This document shows, one piece after another, positions 18,063 to 25,756 of a DNA stretch of 64,000 nt. The translations under genes and the position numbers were made by a program. Location: NCBI RefSeq assembly GCF_028993575.1, contig NZ_CP118615.1, forward strand, positions 2,356,001-2,420,000, written 5' to 3'. Under the pieces are notes generated by a model, which worked only from the letters and a program-made list of their open reading frames with translations, did not search any database and was not told the DNA's origin. How positions within the stretch are numbered: the stretch's first letter is position 1; the number at the start of each line of letters is the position of its first letter. Source of the stretch: Micromonospora cathayae (GTDB lineage Bacteria > Actinomycetota > Actinomycetes > Mycobacteriales > Micromonosporaceae).

Positions 18063-18269
18063 TCAGGTCTGGTGGAAGATCCCGGTCCGGGTACCGGTGA
18101 CGAAATCGGCCCAGACGGACGGGTCGAAGCTGAGCACCGGTCCGGTGCGGTCCTTGCTGTCGCGGACCAGTATCACGCCCGGCAGGTTGTCGGCCACCTC
18201 CACGCAGGAGGCCCCGCCGTTGTCGCTCCGGCTCGACTTGCGCCAGCGAGCGGCCACGGTCAGCTCCAT
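18063..18269 (-). CDS. DUF397 protein (partner of Scr1-type HTH regulator)
   Basis: 68 residues. The ATG at 18269 was chosen because AGGAGG lies 10 bases upstream; the ATG at 18278 is too close to it. The motif [19 protein letters not shown] with VLVRDSKD-like strand ([13 protein letters not shown]) and [10 protein letters not shown] is diagnostic for DUF397. These small proteins are encoded with DUF5753 XRE regulators, often in many copies per genome, and have been described as antagonists or toxin-antitoxin-like partners of the regulator. It overlaps the end of the HTH gene by 10 bases, so the two are translated from one message. Convergent with ppx. Confidence 0.9.
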   Translation of the reverse strand: MELTVAARWRKSSRSDNGGASCVEVADNLPGVILVRDSKDRTGPVLSFDPSVWADFVTGTRTGIFHQT

Positions 18270-19069
18270 GACTTGCATACCTCCTCGATGAGCGCGAGTG
18301 ACTGCCGACGGGAGAGGGCCTCGGCCCGTACGCTCTCCCACCGGCGGTGCAGGGCGGCGATCTCCTCGGAACTGTCCAGCACCTGAGGCCGGACCGGGTT
18401 GTCCAGGTACGCCACCCAGCCCCCGTCCGGGTAACCGGCGAGAATGAAGGGCCCCGCCATGCCCGGGTACACGCCGACCTCGGTCGGCACCACGTGCAGG
18501 TGCACGTTCGGCCGGGCGGCCATCGCCATCAGATGGTCGAGTTGTTCCCGCATCACGTCGTACTGGTCGAGGACCGGCCGGCGCAGCACGCCCTCGTCGA
18601 CGACCGCGACCAGCTGTGGGGGTTGGGGCCGGTCGAGCACCTGTTGGCGCTGCATCCGGGCGGCCACCCGGCGGTCGACCTCGTCCCGGGTGGCCAGGCC
18701 ACCGCTGCCGAGCACCGCCCGCGCGTACCCCTCGGTCTGGAGCAGGCCGGGGAGGACGGACATCTCGAACCACCAGAGGCTGCTGGCCTCTTCCTCGACC
18801 TCCAGCCACGGCCGGAACCAGGCCGGCGCGGTCTCCAGGCTGACCAGGGGCAGGATCCGGCCGAGCAGGCCGCCGGTCTCCAGTACCTCGTCGACCCGCC
18901 GGACGAAGTCCAGGGAGGGTGTTCGTCGGCCGATCTCCACCATGCCCACCAGGGAACTGGAGTAGTTGATCCGTTTCGCCAGCTCCTCCTGACTCAGGCC
19001 CCGATCCGCCCTGACCCGGCGGAGTTCACCTGCGAGGAGGTCCATTGCTGACAGTCGGCTTTTCGCCAT
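18260..19069 (-). CDS. XRE-family regulator with DUF5753 domain (Scr1 type)
   Basis: 269 residues. N-terminal Cro/CI helix-turn-helix at about 10-70: [20 protein letters not shown] and [20 protein letters not shown]. The DUF5753 domain follows with the typical [35 protein letters not shown] and [11 protein letters not shown] segments, and ends [20 protein letters not shown]. Such regulators control development, antibiotic production or their own DUF397 partner in streptomycetes. Start ATG at 19069. The divergent region to the PadR gene contains a GATGACT-AGTCATC palindrome that could be its operator. Confidence 0.92.
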   Translation of the reverse strand: MAKSRLSAMDLLAGELRRVRADRGLSQEELAKRINYSSSLVGMVEIGRRTPSLDFVRRVDEVLETGGLLGRILPLVSLETAPAWFRPWLEVEEEASSLWWFEMSVLPGLLQTEGYARAVLGSGGLATRDEVDRRVAARMQRQQVLDRPQPPQLVAVVDEGVLRRPVLDQYDVMREQLDHLMAMAARPNVHLHVVPTEVGVYPGMAGPFILAGYPDGGWVAYLDNPVRPQVLDSSEEIAALHRRWESVRAEALSRRQSLALIEEVCKSWS

Positions 19070-19129
19070 CGCGTCTCCTCACTGCACGCCACGCCCGCAC
19101 CGCGTGACCGCCGTCGTGAACTTTCCGCC

Positions 19130-19152
19130 GATGACTTCCGAGAGTAGTCATC
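19130..19152. promoter_or_regulatory. Candidate operator palindrome upstream of the XRE/DUF397 genes
   Basis: GATGACT (19130-19136) and AGTCATC (19146-19152) form a perfect 7-base inverted repeat with a 9-base spacer. It lies in the AT-richer divergent region about 60 bases upstream of the HTH start, suited to autoregulation. Which protein binds is inferred. Confidence 0.4.
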
Positions 19153-19179
19153 CGATAGGCGGAGAGTAAAGATTGAAGA

Positions 19180-19198
19180 TCCTCACACCGTCCTCACA
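19180..19198. promoter_or_regulatory. Direct repeat TCCTCACA x2 in a divergent promoter region
   Basis: TCCTCACA at 19180-19187 and 19191-19198, spaced 11 bases start to start so that both lie on the same DNA face. Located between the HTH and PadR genes; could bind either regulator. Confidence 0.35.
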
Positions 19199-19242
19199 AT
19201 GGCATGAATCGACCTTTCGCCCGAACTTCCGCCGTGCGGCGT

Positions 19243-19272
19243 TTGACGGTAGTCCGCATAGCGCAGTAGTGT
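19243..19272 (+). promoter_or_regulatory. Sigma-A-like promoter of padR, probably leaderless
   Basis: TTGACG (19243-19248) and TAGTGT (19267-19272) are separated by 18 bases. Transcription would start about 19279, at the GTG start codon of padR at 19280, consistent with the absence of a ribosome-binding site there. Confidence 0.55.
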
Positions 19273-19279
19273 GCGGCGC

Positions 19280-19612
19280 GTGGACACCACCCAGCTCCTG
19301 AAAGGCGTACTGGATCTCGCGGTCCTCGCCGTGCTCCGCGAGGAGGACGGCTACGGCTACGACATCCTGCGCCGGCTCCGCGCGGCCGGGTTGGAGGAGG
19401 TCGGGGACGCCTCCGTCTACGGCACGCTGCGCCGGCTCTTCGCCGCCGGCCTGCTGACCGCGTACGTCGTGCCCAGCGAGTCCGGCCCGCACCGGAAGTA
19501 CTACTCGCTCAACGCGGCCGGCCGGGACCAGCTGGCCCGCTCCGGCAAGACCTGGCGCTCGTTCGCCACCACCATGGACGCACTGCTCGACGATCGGGGG
19601 ACGGCGGCATGA
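19280..19612 (+). CDS. PadR-family transcriptional regulator
   Basis: 110 residues, GTG start at 19280 (GTG at 19271 is possible but would sit inside the -10 box). Winged-helix PadR domain: LLKGVLDLAVLAVLREEDGY, GYDILRRLRAAGLEEVGDAS, VYGTLRRLFAAGLLTAY and the wing GPHRKYYSLNAAGRDQL. PadR proteins paired with HAAS-domain membrane proteins usually repress their own operon and respond to envelope signals. The stop overlaps the next ATG by four bases (ATGA), so both are co-translated. Short C-terminal helix for dimerisation. Confidence 0.93.
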   Translation: MDTTQLLKGVLDLAVLAVLREEDGYGYDILRRLRAAGLEEVGDASVYGTLRRLFAAGLLTAYVVPSESGPHRKYYSLNAAGRDQLARSGKTWRSFATTMDALLDDRGTAA

Positions 19613-20652
19613 CCGTCATGGAGCAGGAGATCACCTGGTACGTCGAGCGGGTCCGGGCGGCCCTGGCCGACCTGCCCCCGGCGCAGCGGGACGAACTGAC
19701 CGAGGACCTGCCGGAACACCTGGCCGAGGTGGCCGCCGAAGCCGGCGGGACCCTGGTCGACCGGCTCGGCGAGCCCGAGGCGTACGCGGCGGAGCTGCGC
19801 GCCGCCGCCGGTGCCCCGGTCACCGCCGGTCCCAACCTCGACCAGCGGGTCGCCGGCCTGGTGCTCGGCCTGCGCACCCGGCTGCGGTCGCTCGACGACC
19901 GGCTCGGCCCGCCACTCGGGTACGCCCGCGCGTCGGAGTACCTGCGGCTGCTCCGCCCGGCCTGGTGGCTGCTCCGGGCCTACCTGGCCGCCATGCTGGT
20001 GACCGTGCTCACCGGCAACGTCTTCGGGGTGCTGCCCAGCGTCGGGTCCAGCCGGATGGCCGGGCTGGTGCTGCTGGCCGGTTGCGTGGTCGCCTCGCTC
20101 TGGCTCGGCCGCAACGCCGGCCGGTTCGGCAAGTGGCCCCGGCGGGCGGTGCTCGCCGGCTCGCTGGGCCTGGTGCTGTTCGGGCTGATCGGGTTCGGCA
20201 CCATCGAGGACCGGATGCGCTGGGGCGACTACGGCTACGACACCGTCTCGGTGAACGACCAGTACGCCAACATCCAGGACGTCTACGTCTACGACAGCGA
20301 GGGGCGGCTGCTGGAGAACGTCCGACTCTTCGACCAGAACGGCACCCCGATCCGGCTCGGCTGGCCGAACTGCCCCGAGTTCGACGACACGAAGGTCGAC
20401 GACCCGCTGCGGCGCACGTACCCGTACTGCCCGTCCGGAGCGCCCTTCCACTTCGACCCGCCGGCCGCGACGGCGACCCTCGCCCCGCCCCCGCCCCCGG
20501 CCACCGCCGCCCCGGCCCCGTCCTCTGCCGCCCCCGCTCCGTCCTCTGCCGCTCCGGCTCCGGATCCGACCGTGACGTCCGCCCCGTCCTCTGCCGCCCC
20601 GGCCGCGCCGGTGCCGACGCCGAATCCGGTGGATCCCGTTCCGACCGATTGA
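19609..20652 (+). CDS. HAAS-domain membrane protein, partner of PadR
   Basis: 347 residues. Residues 1-70 are the HAAS signalling domain (WYVERVRAALADLPPAQRDE, LTEDLPEHLAEVAAEAGG, LVDRLGEPEAYAAELRAAA). Membrane helices follow at about 120-195 (WWLLRAYLAAMLVTVLTGNV, MAGLVLLAGCVVASLWLG, AVLAGSLGLVLFGLIGFG). An extracytoplasmic domain then contains IQDVYVYDSEGRLLENVRLF and a Cys pair (NCPEF, YCPSG). The C-terminus is a Pro/Ala/Ser repeat (APSSAAPAPSSAAPAP) encoded by repeated GCCCCGTCCTCTGCC units. HAAS modules are thought to relay signals to PadR-type regulators. Overlaps padR by four bases. Confidence 0.85.
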   Translation: MTVMEQEITWYVERVRAALADLPPAQRDELTEDLPEHLAEVAAEAGGTLVDRLGEPEAYAAELRAAAGAPVTAGPNLDQRVAGLVLGLRTRLRSLDDRLGPPLGYARASEYLRLLRPAWWLLRAYLAAMLVTVLTGNVFGVLPSVGSSRMAGLVLLAGCVVASLWLGRNAGRFGKWPRRAVLAGSLGLVLFGLIGFGTIEDRMRWGDYGYDTVSVNDQYANIQDVYVYDSEGRLLENVRLFDQNGTPIRLGWPNCPEFDDTKVDDPLRRTYPYCPSGAPFHFDPPAATATLAPPPPPATAAPAPSSAAPAPSSAAPAPDPTVTSAPSSAAPAAPVPTPNPVDPVPTD

Positions 20653-20749
20653 TCCGTCCACAAGGGACGGGCGTCACGTCCGGGGGGACAGCGGGAACGG
20701 TGGCCCGGGGCTACCGTTCTCGCTGTTGGACACCCCGGAAGGAAAACCC

Positions 20750-21481
20750 GTGAAAGACCAGGCCACGCCCCTCGGGTCGAGCGATACCCCAGCCACCATC
20801 GGGCGACCGGCCGACACCGGCACCGAGGCCGACCCGGAACGACCGGCCGACACCGCCGCCCCACGGACCACCGCCGACCCGGCGGACGACGCCCCGCCGG
20901 CCACCCCGGACCGGACGAACGCACCCGACCCGGCGGCCGCCACCCCGAAACCCGCCACCGACCCGGAGGCACCCGCCACCGACCCGGACGACGCCACCCC
21001 GGGAGCCGTCGCCAGCCCGGCGGACGCCGACCCGAAGGAACCCGTCACCGATCCGGCGACGGCCGACGAGCAGCCGGACGGGCGCGGCGGCTGGCACCCG
21101 CTGCTCCGGGTGCTGGTCACGCTCGGTGTGGTGGCCGTGCTGGTCGGGGCGCTGGTGGTGGTCGGGCTGCGGTACGACGTGGCGGGTCGGCTGCTGAACC
21201 CGGACCGGGCCGCCGGGGCGCGGATCGGCGACTGCCTGGCCGCCCTGCCCGACGTCGCCGACGGCGGCGAGCGGCGGTCCGCCGAGGCGCGTACCGTCTC
21301 CTGCTCCTCGTCCGAGGCGGCGTACGACGTGGTCGGGCGGGTGGACGGGCAGACCGAGGCGCAGGTACGCGAGGGCCGGCAGTGCGAGCCGTTCGTCGTC
21401 GCCGGTGGCACCTACTACACGTACAGCAGCATTCCGGACGGCGGGACCGGCTACCTGCTCTGCCTGGTGCCCCGGAGTTGA
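20750..21481 (+). CDS. Membrane protein with acidic Pro/Ala/Asp-rich N-terminus and septum-formation-type C-domain
   Basis: 243 residues from GTG at 20750, supported by GGAAGGA upstream. Residues 1-110 are disordered and rich in Asp, Pro, Ala and Thr (ATDPDDATPGAVASPADADP). One membrane helix LLRVLVTLGVVAVLVGALVV follows. The external domain has ARIGDCLAALPDVADG, TVSCSSSEAAYDVVGRV, GRQCEPFVVAGGTYYTYSS and YLLCLVPRS, four cysteines likely in two disulphides, the pattern of the septum-formation/DUF4190-associated family in actinobacteria. Separated by 97 bases from the PadR/HAAS pair; co-transcription possible. Function unknown. Confidence 0.75.
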   Translation: MKDQATPLGSSDTPATIGRPADTGTEADPERPADTAAPRTTADPADDAPPATPDRTNAPDPAAATPKPATDPEAPATDPDDATPGAVASPADADPKEPVTDPATADEQPDGRGGWHPLLRVLVTLGVVAVLVGALVVVGLRYDVAGRLLNPDRAAGARIGDCLAALPDVADGGERRSAEARTVSCSSSEAAYDVVGRVDGQTEAQVREGRQCEPFVVAGGTYYTYSSIPDGGTGYLLCLVPRS

Positions 21482-21622
21482 CGCCAACCCGGCGAACCGG
21501 TTTGAACGGGAGGTGAACACCACTCTCCTCGCATCTTCCCCGGGCCGCGTGGCCCGTGGCACGCTACCGGCACGTAACAGCGCGACCAGCCAACGATGAC
21601 TGACCGCTAGGAGGACGGGCCG

Positions 21623-22309
21623 ATGGGCGAGATGGTGAGCTACCGGCGTGACGGTGCTTCGAGCAAGGGCTACCTCGCGATACCCTCCGACGGTGCGAGC
21701 GGTCCGGCGGTCATCGTCATCCAGGAACGCTGGGGCCTCGTCCCGCACATCACCGCCGTCGCCGACCGGTTCGCCGAGGCCGGTTTCGTCGCACTCGCCC
21801 CGGATCTGTACCACGGCGCGGCGACCGAGGACGCCGACGAGGCGAAGCGGCTGATGCTGGCGCTCCGGATGGACGAGGCGGCGGCCGAGATCGCCGCCGC
21901 CGCCGACTACCTCGCCGACCGTCCCGAGGTCGCCGGCAAGGTCGGCTGCGTCGGCTTCTGCGCCGGGGGCAGCCTGGCGCTGTGGTCGGCCACCATCTCC
22001 GACCGGATCGTCGCCACCGCCGGCTTCTACCCGATGCTGCCCTGGGAGAAGATGCGTCCCGAGTGGAGCGACTACGCCGGCAAGGCCGCCGTCATCCACT
22101 GCGCCGAGGCGGACGGCACCTCCGCCGCCGAGGGGGTGCAGACCGCCCGGCAGGCCATCGAGGCGGCCGGCGGCAGTTGCGTCCTGCACGACTACCCGGG
22201 CACCGCGCACTCGTTCTTCAACGACGACCGGCCGGAGTCGTTCGACCAGCGGGCCGCCGCCAGCGCCTGGGCCCGCACCCTCGAACTGTTCCGGGCGCGG
22301 CTTGGCTGA
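21623..22309 (+). CDS. Dienelactone hydrolase family protein
   Basis: 228 residues, full length. Alpha/beta hydrolase with the cysteine nucleophile typical of dienelactone hydrolases in [13 protein letters not shown] (around residue 113), histidine in [10 protein letters not shown] and aspartate in between. The segment [20 protein letters not shown] is the family hallmark near the oxyanion hole. Dienelactone hydrolases act in chloroaromatic breakdown, but chromosomal copies in actinomycetes without neighbouring ring-cleavage genes have unknown ester or lactone substrates. Start ATG at 21623 with a perfect AGGAGG upstream. The stop overlaps the uracil-glycosylase gene start. Confidence 0.92.
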   Translation: MGEMVSYRRDGASSKGYLAIPSDGASGPAVIVIQERWGLVPHITAVADRFAEAGFVALAPDLYHGAATEDADEAKRLMLALRMDEAAAEIAAAADYLADRPEVAGKVGCVGFCAGGSLALWSATISDRIVATAGFYPMLPWEKMRPEWSDYAGKAAVIHCAEADGTSAAEGVQTARQAIEAAGGSCVLHDYPGTAHSFFNDDRPESFDQRAAASAWARTLELFRARLG

Positions 22310-23042
22310 GTCCCGTACCCCCGACGAGGTGGTCGCCCGCGCCGCGCGGGCGACCGACCTGGCCGACCTCGACGGCGCGGTCGCCGACTGCTTCGCCTGC
22401 CCGCGCCTGGTCACCTGGCGCGAGGAGGTCGCCCGGACGAAGCGGGCGGCCTTCCGGGACCAGGAGTACTGGGGCCGACCGGTGCCCGGCTTCGGGGCCG
22501 CCGACGCGCGGATCGGCATCCTCGGGCTGGCCCCCGCCGCGCACGGCGGCAACCGCACCGGGCGGATCTTCACCGGGGACCGTTCCGGTGACGTGCTCTT
22601 CGCCGCGCTGCACCGGGCCGGCCTGGCGAACCAGCCGACCAGTGTCGCCGCCGACGACGGGCTGGCGCTGCGGGAGACCCGGATCTTCGCCGCCGTCCGG
22701 TGCGCGCCACCGGACAACAAACCCACCCCCGCCGAGCGGGACACCTGCGCGCCGTGGTTGCGCCGTGAACTAGAGTTGATCAAGCCGACCGTGCGGGTCG
22801 TGGTCGCGTTGGGGGCGTTCGCCTGGGCCGCCTGGTGGCCGACCATGCGGTCCGCGTACGGGGTCCGTCCGCCCAGCCCGCGACCGACGTTCGGCCATGG
22901 GGCACACTGGTCCGGCACGGGCGTACCGGTGCTGCTGGGCTGTTACCACGTCAGCCAGCAGAACACCTTCACCGGGCGGCTCACGCCGGGAATGCTGGAC
23001 GAGGTGTTCGCCCGGGCGAAACAGGTGGCCGGGGTGGACTGA
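22302..23042 (+). CDS. Uracil-DNA glycosylase, family 5 (UdgB type)
   Basis: 246 residues. Excises uracil and some deaminated purines from DNA in base-excision repair. Family-5 motifs: motif [20 protein letters not shown], in which the usual catalytic Asp/Asn of other families is replaced by Ala, and the C-terminal [16 protein letters not shown] preceded by LLGCYH. The four iron-sulphur cysteines are visible: FACPRL and C-terminal pairs around RCAPP and TCAPWL. Start TTG at 22302 overlaps the previous stop by 8 bases; no better start with a ribosome site was seen, so the N-terminus is uncertain by a few codons. Confidence 0.92.
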   Translation: MAESRTPDEVVARAARATDLADLDGAVADCFACPRLVTWREEVARTKRAAFRDQEYWGRPVPGFGAADARIGILGLAPAAHGGNRTGRIFTGDRSGDVLFAALHRAGLANQPTSVAADDGLALRETRIFAAVRCAPPDNKPTPAERDTCAPWLRRELELIKPTVRVVVALGAFAWAAWWPTMRSAYGVRPPSPRPTFGHGAHWSGTGVPVLLGCYHVSQQNTFTGRLTPGMLDEVFARAKQVAGVD

Positions 23043-23062
23043 CACACGCGCGGGGCGGTGGG

Positions 23063-23800
23063 ATGGATTTCGGCGTGCTGCGCAGGTGGTGGCCGGTGCT
23101 GGCGGTGGTCGCACTGCTCGCCGGTGCCGCGTTCGCCGCCGCGCACTCCGCGCTCGGCGCGACCCGGATCCCGCCGGCCGCCGAGAGCGTCCCGTTCATC
23201 CCCGAGTACCCGTCCGCGCAGCCCTCCCCGTCGTACCCGGTGGAACCCCGGGACGCCGCCCGGGAGACCGAGGCCCGCATCCCCGGCTGGGTGTCCACCG
23301 CCGCCGCAGTCCTGCTGGGCGTGATCGCGCTGCTCGCCCTCGGGTACGCGCTCTGGACGGTGTTCCGGGGCGTGCTGCGCCGGACCAGCCGGCGTGCCCT
23401 GCCGGCCCGTCGGCCCCGGCCGTCCGCCGAGGGGACCGCCCGGGACGTGGTCGCCGCGCTCGACGCCGGTCTGATCGAGCTGGACGACCAGGCGTTGGAC
23501 CCCCGTACCGTGGTGATCGCCTGCTGGGTCCGGCTGGAGCAGGCCGCCGCGACCGCCGGGGTGTCCCGCCGGGCCGGTGACACCCCCACCGACCTGGTCA
23601 CCCGGCTGCTGCGCGGCGACGCCGACAGCGGCGTACCGGCGATCGTCAGCGCCGACGTGCTGGCCGAGTTCGCCCACGTCTACCGGGAGGCCCGGTACGC
23701 CACCCGCACCGTCGACGAGCGGATGCGCGACCAGGCCCGCGCGGCGCTGCGCCGGCTCCGCGCGGAGCTGACCGTCTTCGCCGACGAGGTGCCGGCGTGA
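23063..23800 (+). CDS. DUF4129 domain membrane protein (MoxR operon)
   Basis: 245 residues from ATG at 23063. N-terminal membrane helix VLAVVALLAGAAFAAAHSAL, an extracytoplasmic Pro-rich stretch, a second helix WVSTAAAVLLGVIALLALGY, then the cytoplasmic DUF4129 domain (ARDVVAALDAGLIELDDQAL, VVIACWVRLEQAAATAGVSR, AEFAHVYREARYATRTVDER). DUF4129 is also found at the C-terminus of transglutaminase-like proteins and regularly accompanies MoxR and DUF58 proteins, a system thought to assemble or activate protein complexes at the membrane. Overlaps the next gene by four bases. Confidence 0.88.
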   Translation: MDFGVLRRWWPVLAVVALLAGAAFAAAHSALGATRIPPAAESVPFIPEYPSAQPSPSYPVEPRDAARETEARIPGWVSTAAAVLLGVIALLALGYALWTVFRGVLRRTSRRALPARRPRPSAEGTARDVVAALDAGLIELDDQALDPRTVVIACWVRLEQAAATAGVSRRAGDTPTDLVTRLLRGDADSGVPAIVSADVLAEFAHVYREARYATRTVDERMRDQARAALRRLRAELTVFADEVPA

Positions 23801-24381
23801 CCGAGCCCGCCGGAATCGACGACCTGCTCCGCTTCGCCGAAGAGGAGGACGCCCCGGGCCGTCCGGAGTCCCGCCGGGGCGGCTGGCTGCGCTGGCTGCT
23901 GCGCACCGTGCTGGTCACCGGCGCGGTCACCGCCGTGCTGGTGGCGGTGCTGCGCGCGGTCGGGTTCACCGTCTCGCTGCCGGTGCTGGTGGCCGGGGTG
24001 CTCGCCCTGCTCGGCGTCCGTACGGTAACCGGCCGGCTCGCCCCGCCGCCGCCGTCGCGCCGGCACACCCGGGTCTCCCGGGAGACCGGGCCACCGCCCA
24101 CCCGGGACGCGCTGCGCACCGCCGTGAACGGTTGGGAACTCCCGCTGGGTTGGGCCACCAGCGACCCGGAGCGGTTCACCCGGGTCGTCCTGCCCCGGAT
24201 CGCCGAACTGGCCGACGAGCGGCTGCGCCAGCGGCACGGCGTGACCCGTGAGGCCGACCCGGCCCGCGCCCGCACCCTGCTGGGTGACCGGCTCTGGGCG
24301 TTCCTCGCCGCCCCCGGCCGTCGCCCCCCGTCGCCGCGCGACCTCGCGGCGATCGTCGCCGAACTGGAGAAGATCTGTTGA
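23797..24381 (+). CDS. Membrane protein of the MoxR operon, C-terminus at an IS boundary
   Basis: 194 residues. Two predicted membrane helices (LLRTVLVTGAVTAVLVAVLR and VSLPVLVAGVLALLGVRTV) are followed by a cytoplasmic region ALRTAVNGWELPLGWATSDP, RFTRVVLPRIAELADERLR and FLAAPGRRPPSPRDLAAIVA. Homologs sit between DUF4129 and MoxR genes in actinobacteria; function unknown. The last codon TGT and the TGA stop lie in GTTGAC at the border of the inserted IS element, so the last one or two residues and the stop may have been altered by the insertion. Start GTG overlaps the preceding stop. Confidence 0.8.
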   Translation: MTEPAGIDDLLRFAEEEDAPGRPESRRGGWLRWLLRTVLVTGAVTAVLVAVLRAVGFTVSLPVLVAGVLALLGVRTVTGRLAPPPPSRRHTRVSRETGPPPTRDALRTAVNGWELPLGWATSDPERFTRVVLPRIAELADERLRQRHGVTREADPARARTLLGDRLWAFLAAPGRRPPSPRDLAAIVAELEKIC

Positions 24382-24500
24382 CTTCCTCCCCACGCCTAAA
24401 GGCGGGGGATTCCAGCGGTCACCCGCTGGGTTTCCTGCTTCACCGACGACCGCCCCGTCCGGGCATCCACCCGTTGGGGTCTTACACCGCCTCCACAGGC
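24382..24500 (-). ncRNA. Predicted guide (omega/re) RNA region at the tnpB 3' end
   Basis: By analogy with characterised TnpB systems, the guide RNA scaffold is made from the tnpB 3' end and the right element end (hairpin at 24388-24407), and the guide proper is read from the flank beyond it, the 3' end of the gene ending at 24381. This is inferred from family knowledge and the intact end hairpin; the exact 5' limit is not visible. Confidence 0.45.
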
Positions 24501-25601
24501 AATCACGGAGAGCCCCTCCGCGAGAATGTTGCGGGCCGCGTTGACGTCCCGGTCGTGGCTCATGCCGCACGGGCACGTCCACGACCGGACATTCAGCGGC
24601 ATCCGCTGCGCGAGCGCGCCACAGGCCGAGCACACCTTGGACGACGGGAACCAGCGGTCCACGACCACCACGTCGCGGCCATGCCAGTCGGCCTTGTACT
24701 CCAGCAGGGTGCGGAACTGTCGCCACGCGGCGTCGCTGATAGCGCGGGCCAGAGAGTGATTCTTGACCATGTTGCGCACGGTCAGGTCCTCGATCACGAT
24801 CGTTTGGTTCTCACGAACGAGTCGAGTGGTCAGTTTGTGCAGGTGGTCCCGCCTACGGTCGGTGATCCGGGCGTGGACGCGGGCGACCTTGAGCCGGGCC
24901 TTGGCGCGGTTCGCGGATCCCGTCTCCTTCTTCGCCAGGTTCCGTTGCGCTTTGGCGAGGGCGGCCCGGTCCCGCCGCTCATGCCTCGGGTTGGTGATCT
25001 TCTCGCCGGTGGAAAGGGTGAGCAGACTGTCGAGGCCGGCGTCGACCCCGACCTGCCCGGTGGCCGGGGTCTGCTCGATCACGTCGTCGCAGAGCAGGGA
25101 CACGAACCAGCGTCCCGCACTGTCCTGGGAAACGGTCACCGTGGACGGTGTCGCACCCCGCGGCAGCGGACGCGACCACACGATGTCCAACGGCGCGGTC
25201 ATCTTCGCCAGGGTCAGCCGGCCGTCGCGGTACCGGAACCCGCTGGTGGTGTACTCCGCCGACCGGCGGGACTTCTTCTTGCTCTTGAACGTCGGGTATC
25301 GGGCGCGTTTGGCAAAGAAGTTCGTGAACGCGACTTGCAGGTGCCGCAACGTCTGTTGGAGCGGGACCGACGACACGTCGTTGAGGAACGCCAGCTCGTC
25401 GGTCTTCTTCCACCCGGTCAGCATCGTACTGGTGGCGTTGTAGTTGACCCGTTCCTGGCGCAGCGTCCACGCCTCGGTCCGGGCCGCCAGGGCCATGTTG
25501 TAGACCAGACGGACACACCCGAACGTCCGGGCAAGCTCGGCAGCCTGTTCCGCGGTCGGGTAGAAGCGGTACTTGAACGCCCGCTTCACCGCCCTGGACA
25601 T
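24396..25601 (-). CDS. tnpB: TnpB, RNA-guided nuclease of an IS200/IS605-type element
   Basis: 401 residues, full length, ATG at 25601. TnpB is the ancestor-like relative of Cas12; it uses an RNA derived from its own 3' end and the element end to cut DNA and maintain the element. The RuvC catalytic residues are all present: Asp187 (QVGVDAGLDSLLT), Glu271 (IVIEDLTVRNM) and Asp352 (HDRDVNAARNIL). The zinc ribbon is intact (CSACG at 324 and CPCG at 343-346). The N-terminus FKYRFYPTAEQAAELARTFG is the usual helix-turn-helix region. An AT-rich promoter with a TAAACT box lies about 10 bases before the start codon. Confidence 0.96.
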   Translation of the reverse strand: MSRAVKRAFKYRFYPTAEQAAELARTFGCVRLVYNMALAARTEAWTLRQERVNYNATSTMLTGWKKTDELAFLNDVSSVPLQQTLRHLQVAFTNFFAKRARYPTFKSKKKSRRSAEYTTSGFRYRDGRLTLAKMTAPLDIVWSRPLPRGATPSTVTVSQDSAGRWFVSLLCDDVIEQTPATGQVGVDAGLDSLLTLSTGEKITNPRHERRDRAALAKAQRNLAKKETGSANRAKARLKVARVHARITDRRRDHLHKLTTRLVRENQTIVIEDLTVRNMVKNHSLARAISDAAWRQFRTLLEYKADWHGRDVVVVDRWFPSSKVCSACGALAQRMPLNVRSWTCPCGMSHDRDVNAARNILAEGLSVIACGGGVRPQRVDARTGRSSVKQETQRVTAGIPRL

Positions 25602-25756
25602 GGCTCACAGTTTATCAGGCCAGTTAGTAAGACCTGCGGGGGTGTGCGGGTAGACGTCTATCCGCCTTGGCGGCGGATCGACTTTCCTTCTCCTGCGCCC
25701 CAGGGGTTCCGTTTCCTCCCCACGGCTAAAGCCGGGGGTTTCCACGGAGGTTTTCG

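Larger units (their letters stand above)
24380..25745 (-). mobile_element. IS200/IS605-type element carrying only tnpB
   Basis: About 1.37 kb inserted between two genes of the MoxR operon. Both ends carry near-identical imperfect hairpins in the same orientation: TTCCTCCCCACGCCTAAAGG with CGGGGGATTCC following (24382-24413) and TTTCCTCCCCACGGCTAAAG with CCGGGGGTTTCC following (25711-25743), as expected for the subterminal structures recognised by a TnpA HUH transposase. No tnpA is present, so movement would need a transposase in trans. Exact ends are not certain to the base; no target duplication is expected in this family. Confidence 0.85.

Noticed and set aside
24396..25601. Cas12 effector
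   Set aside because: Size (401 residues), absence of an array and IS200/IS605 end hairpins identify it as TnpB.
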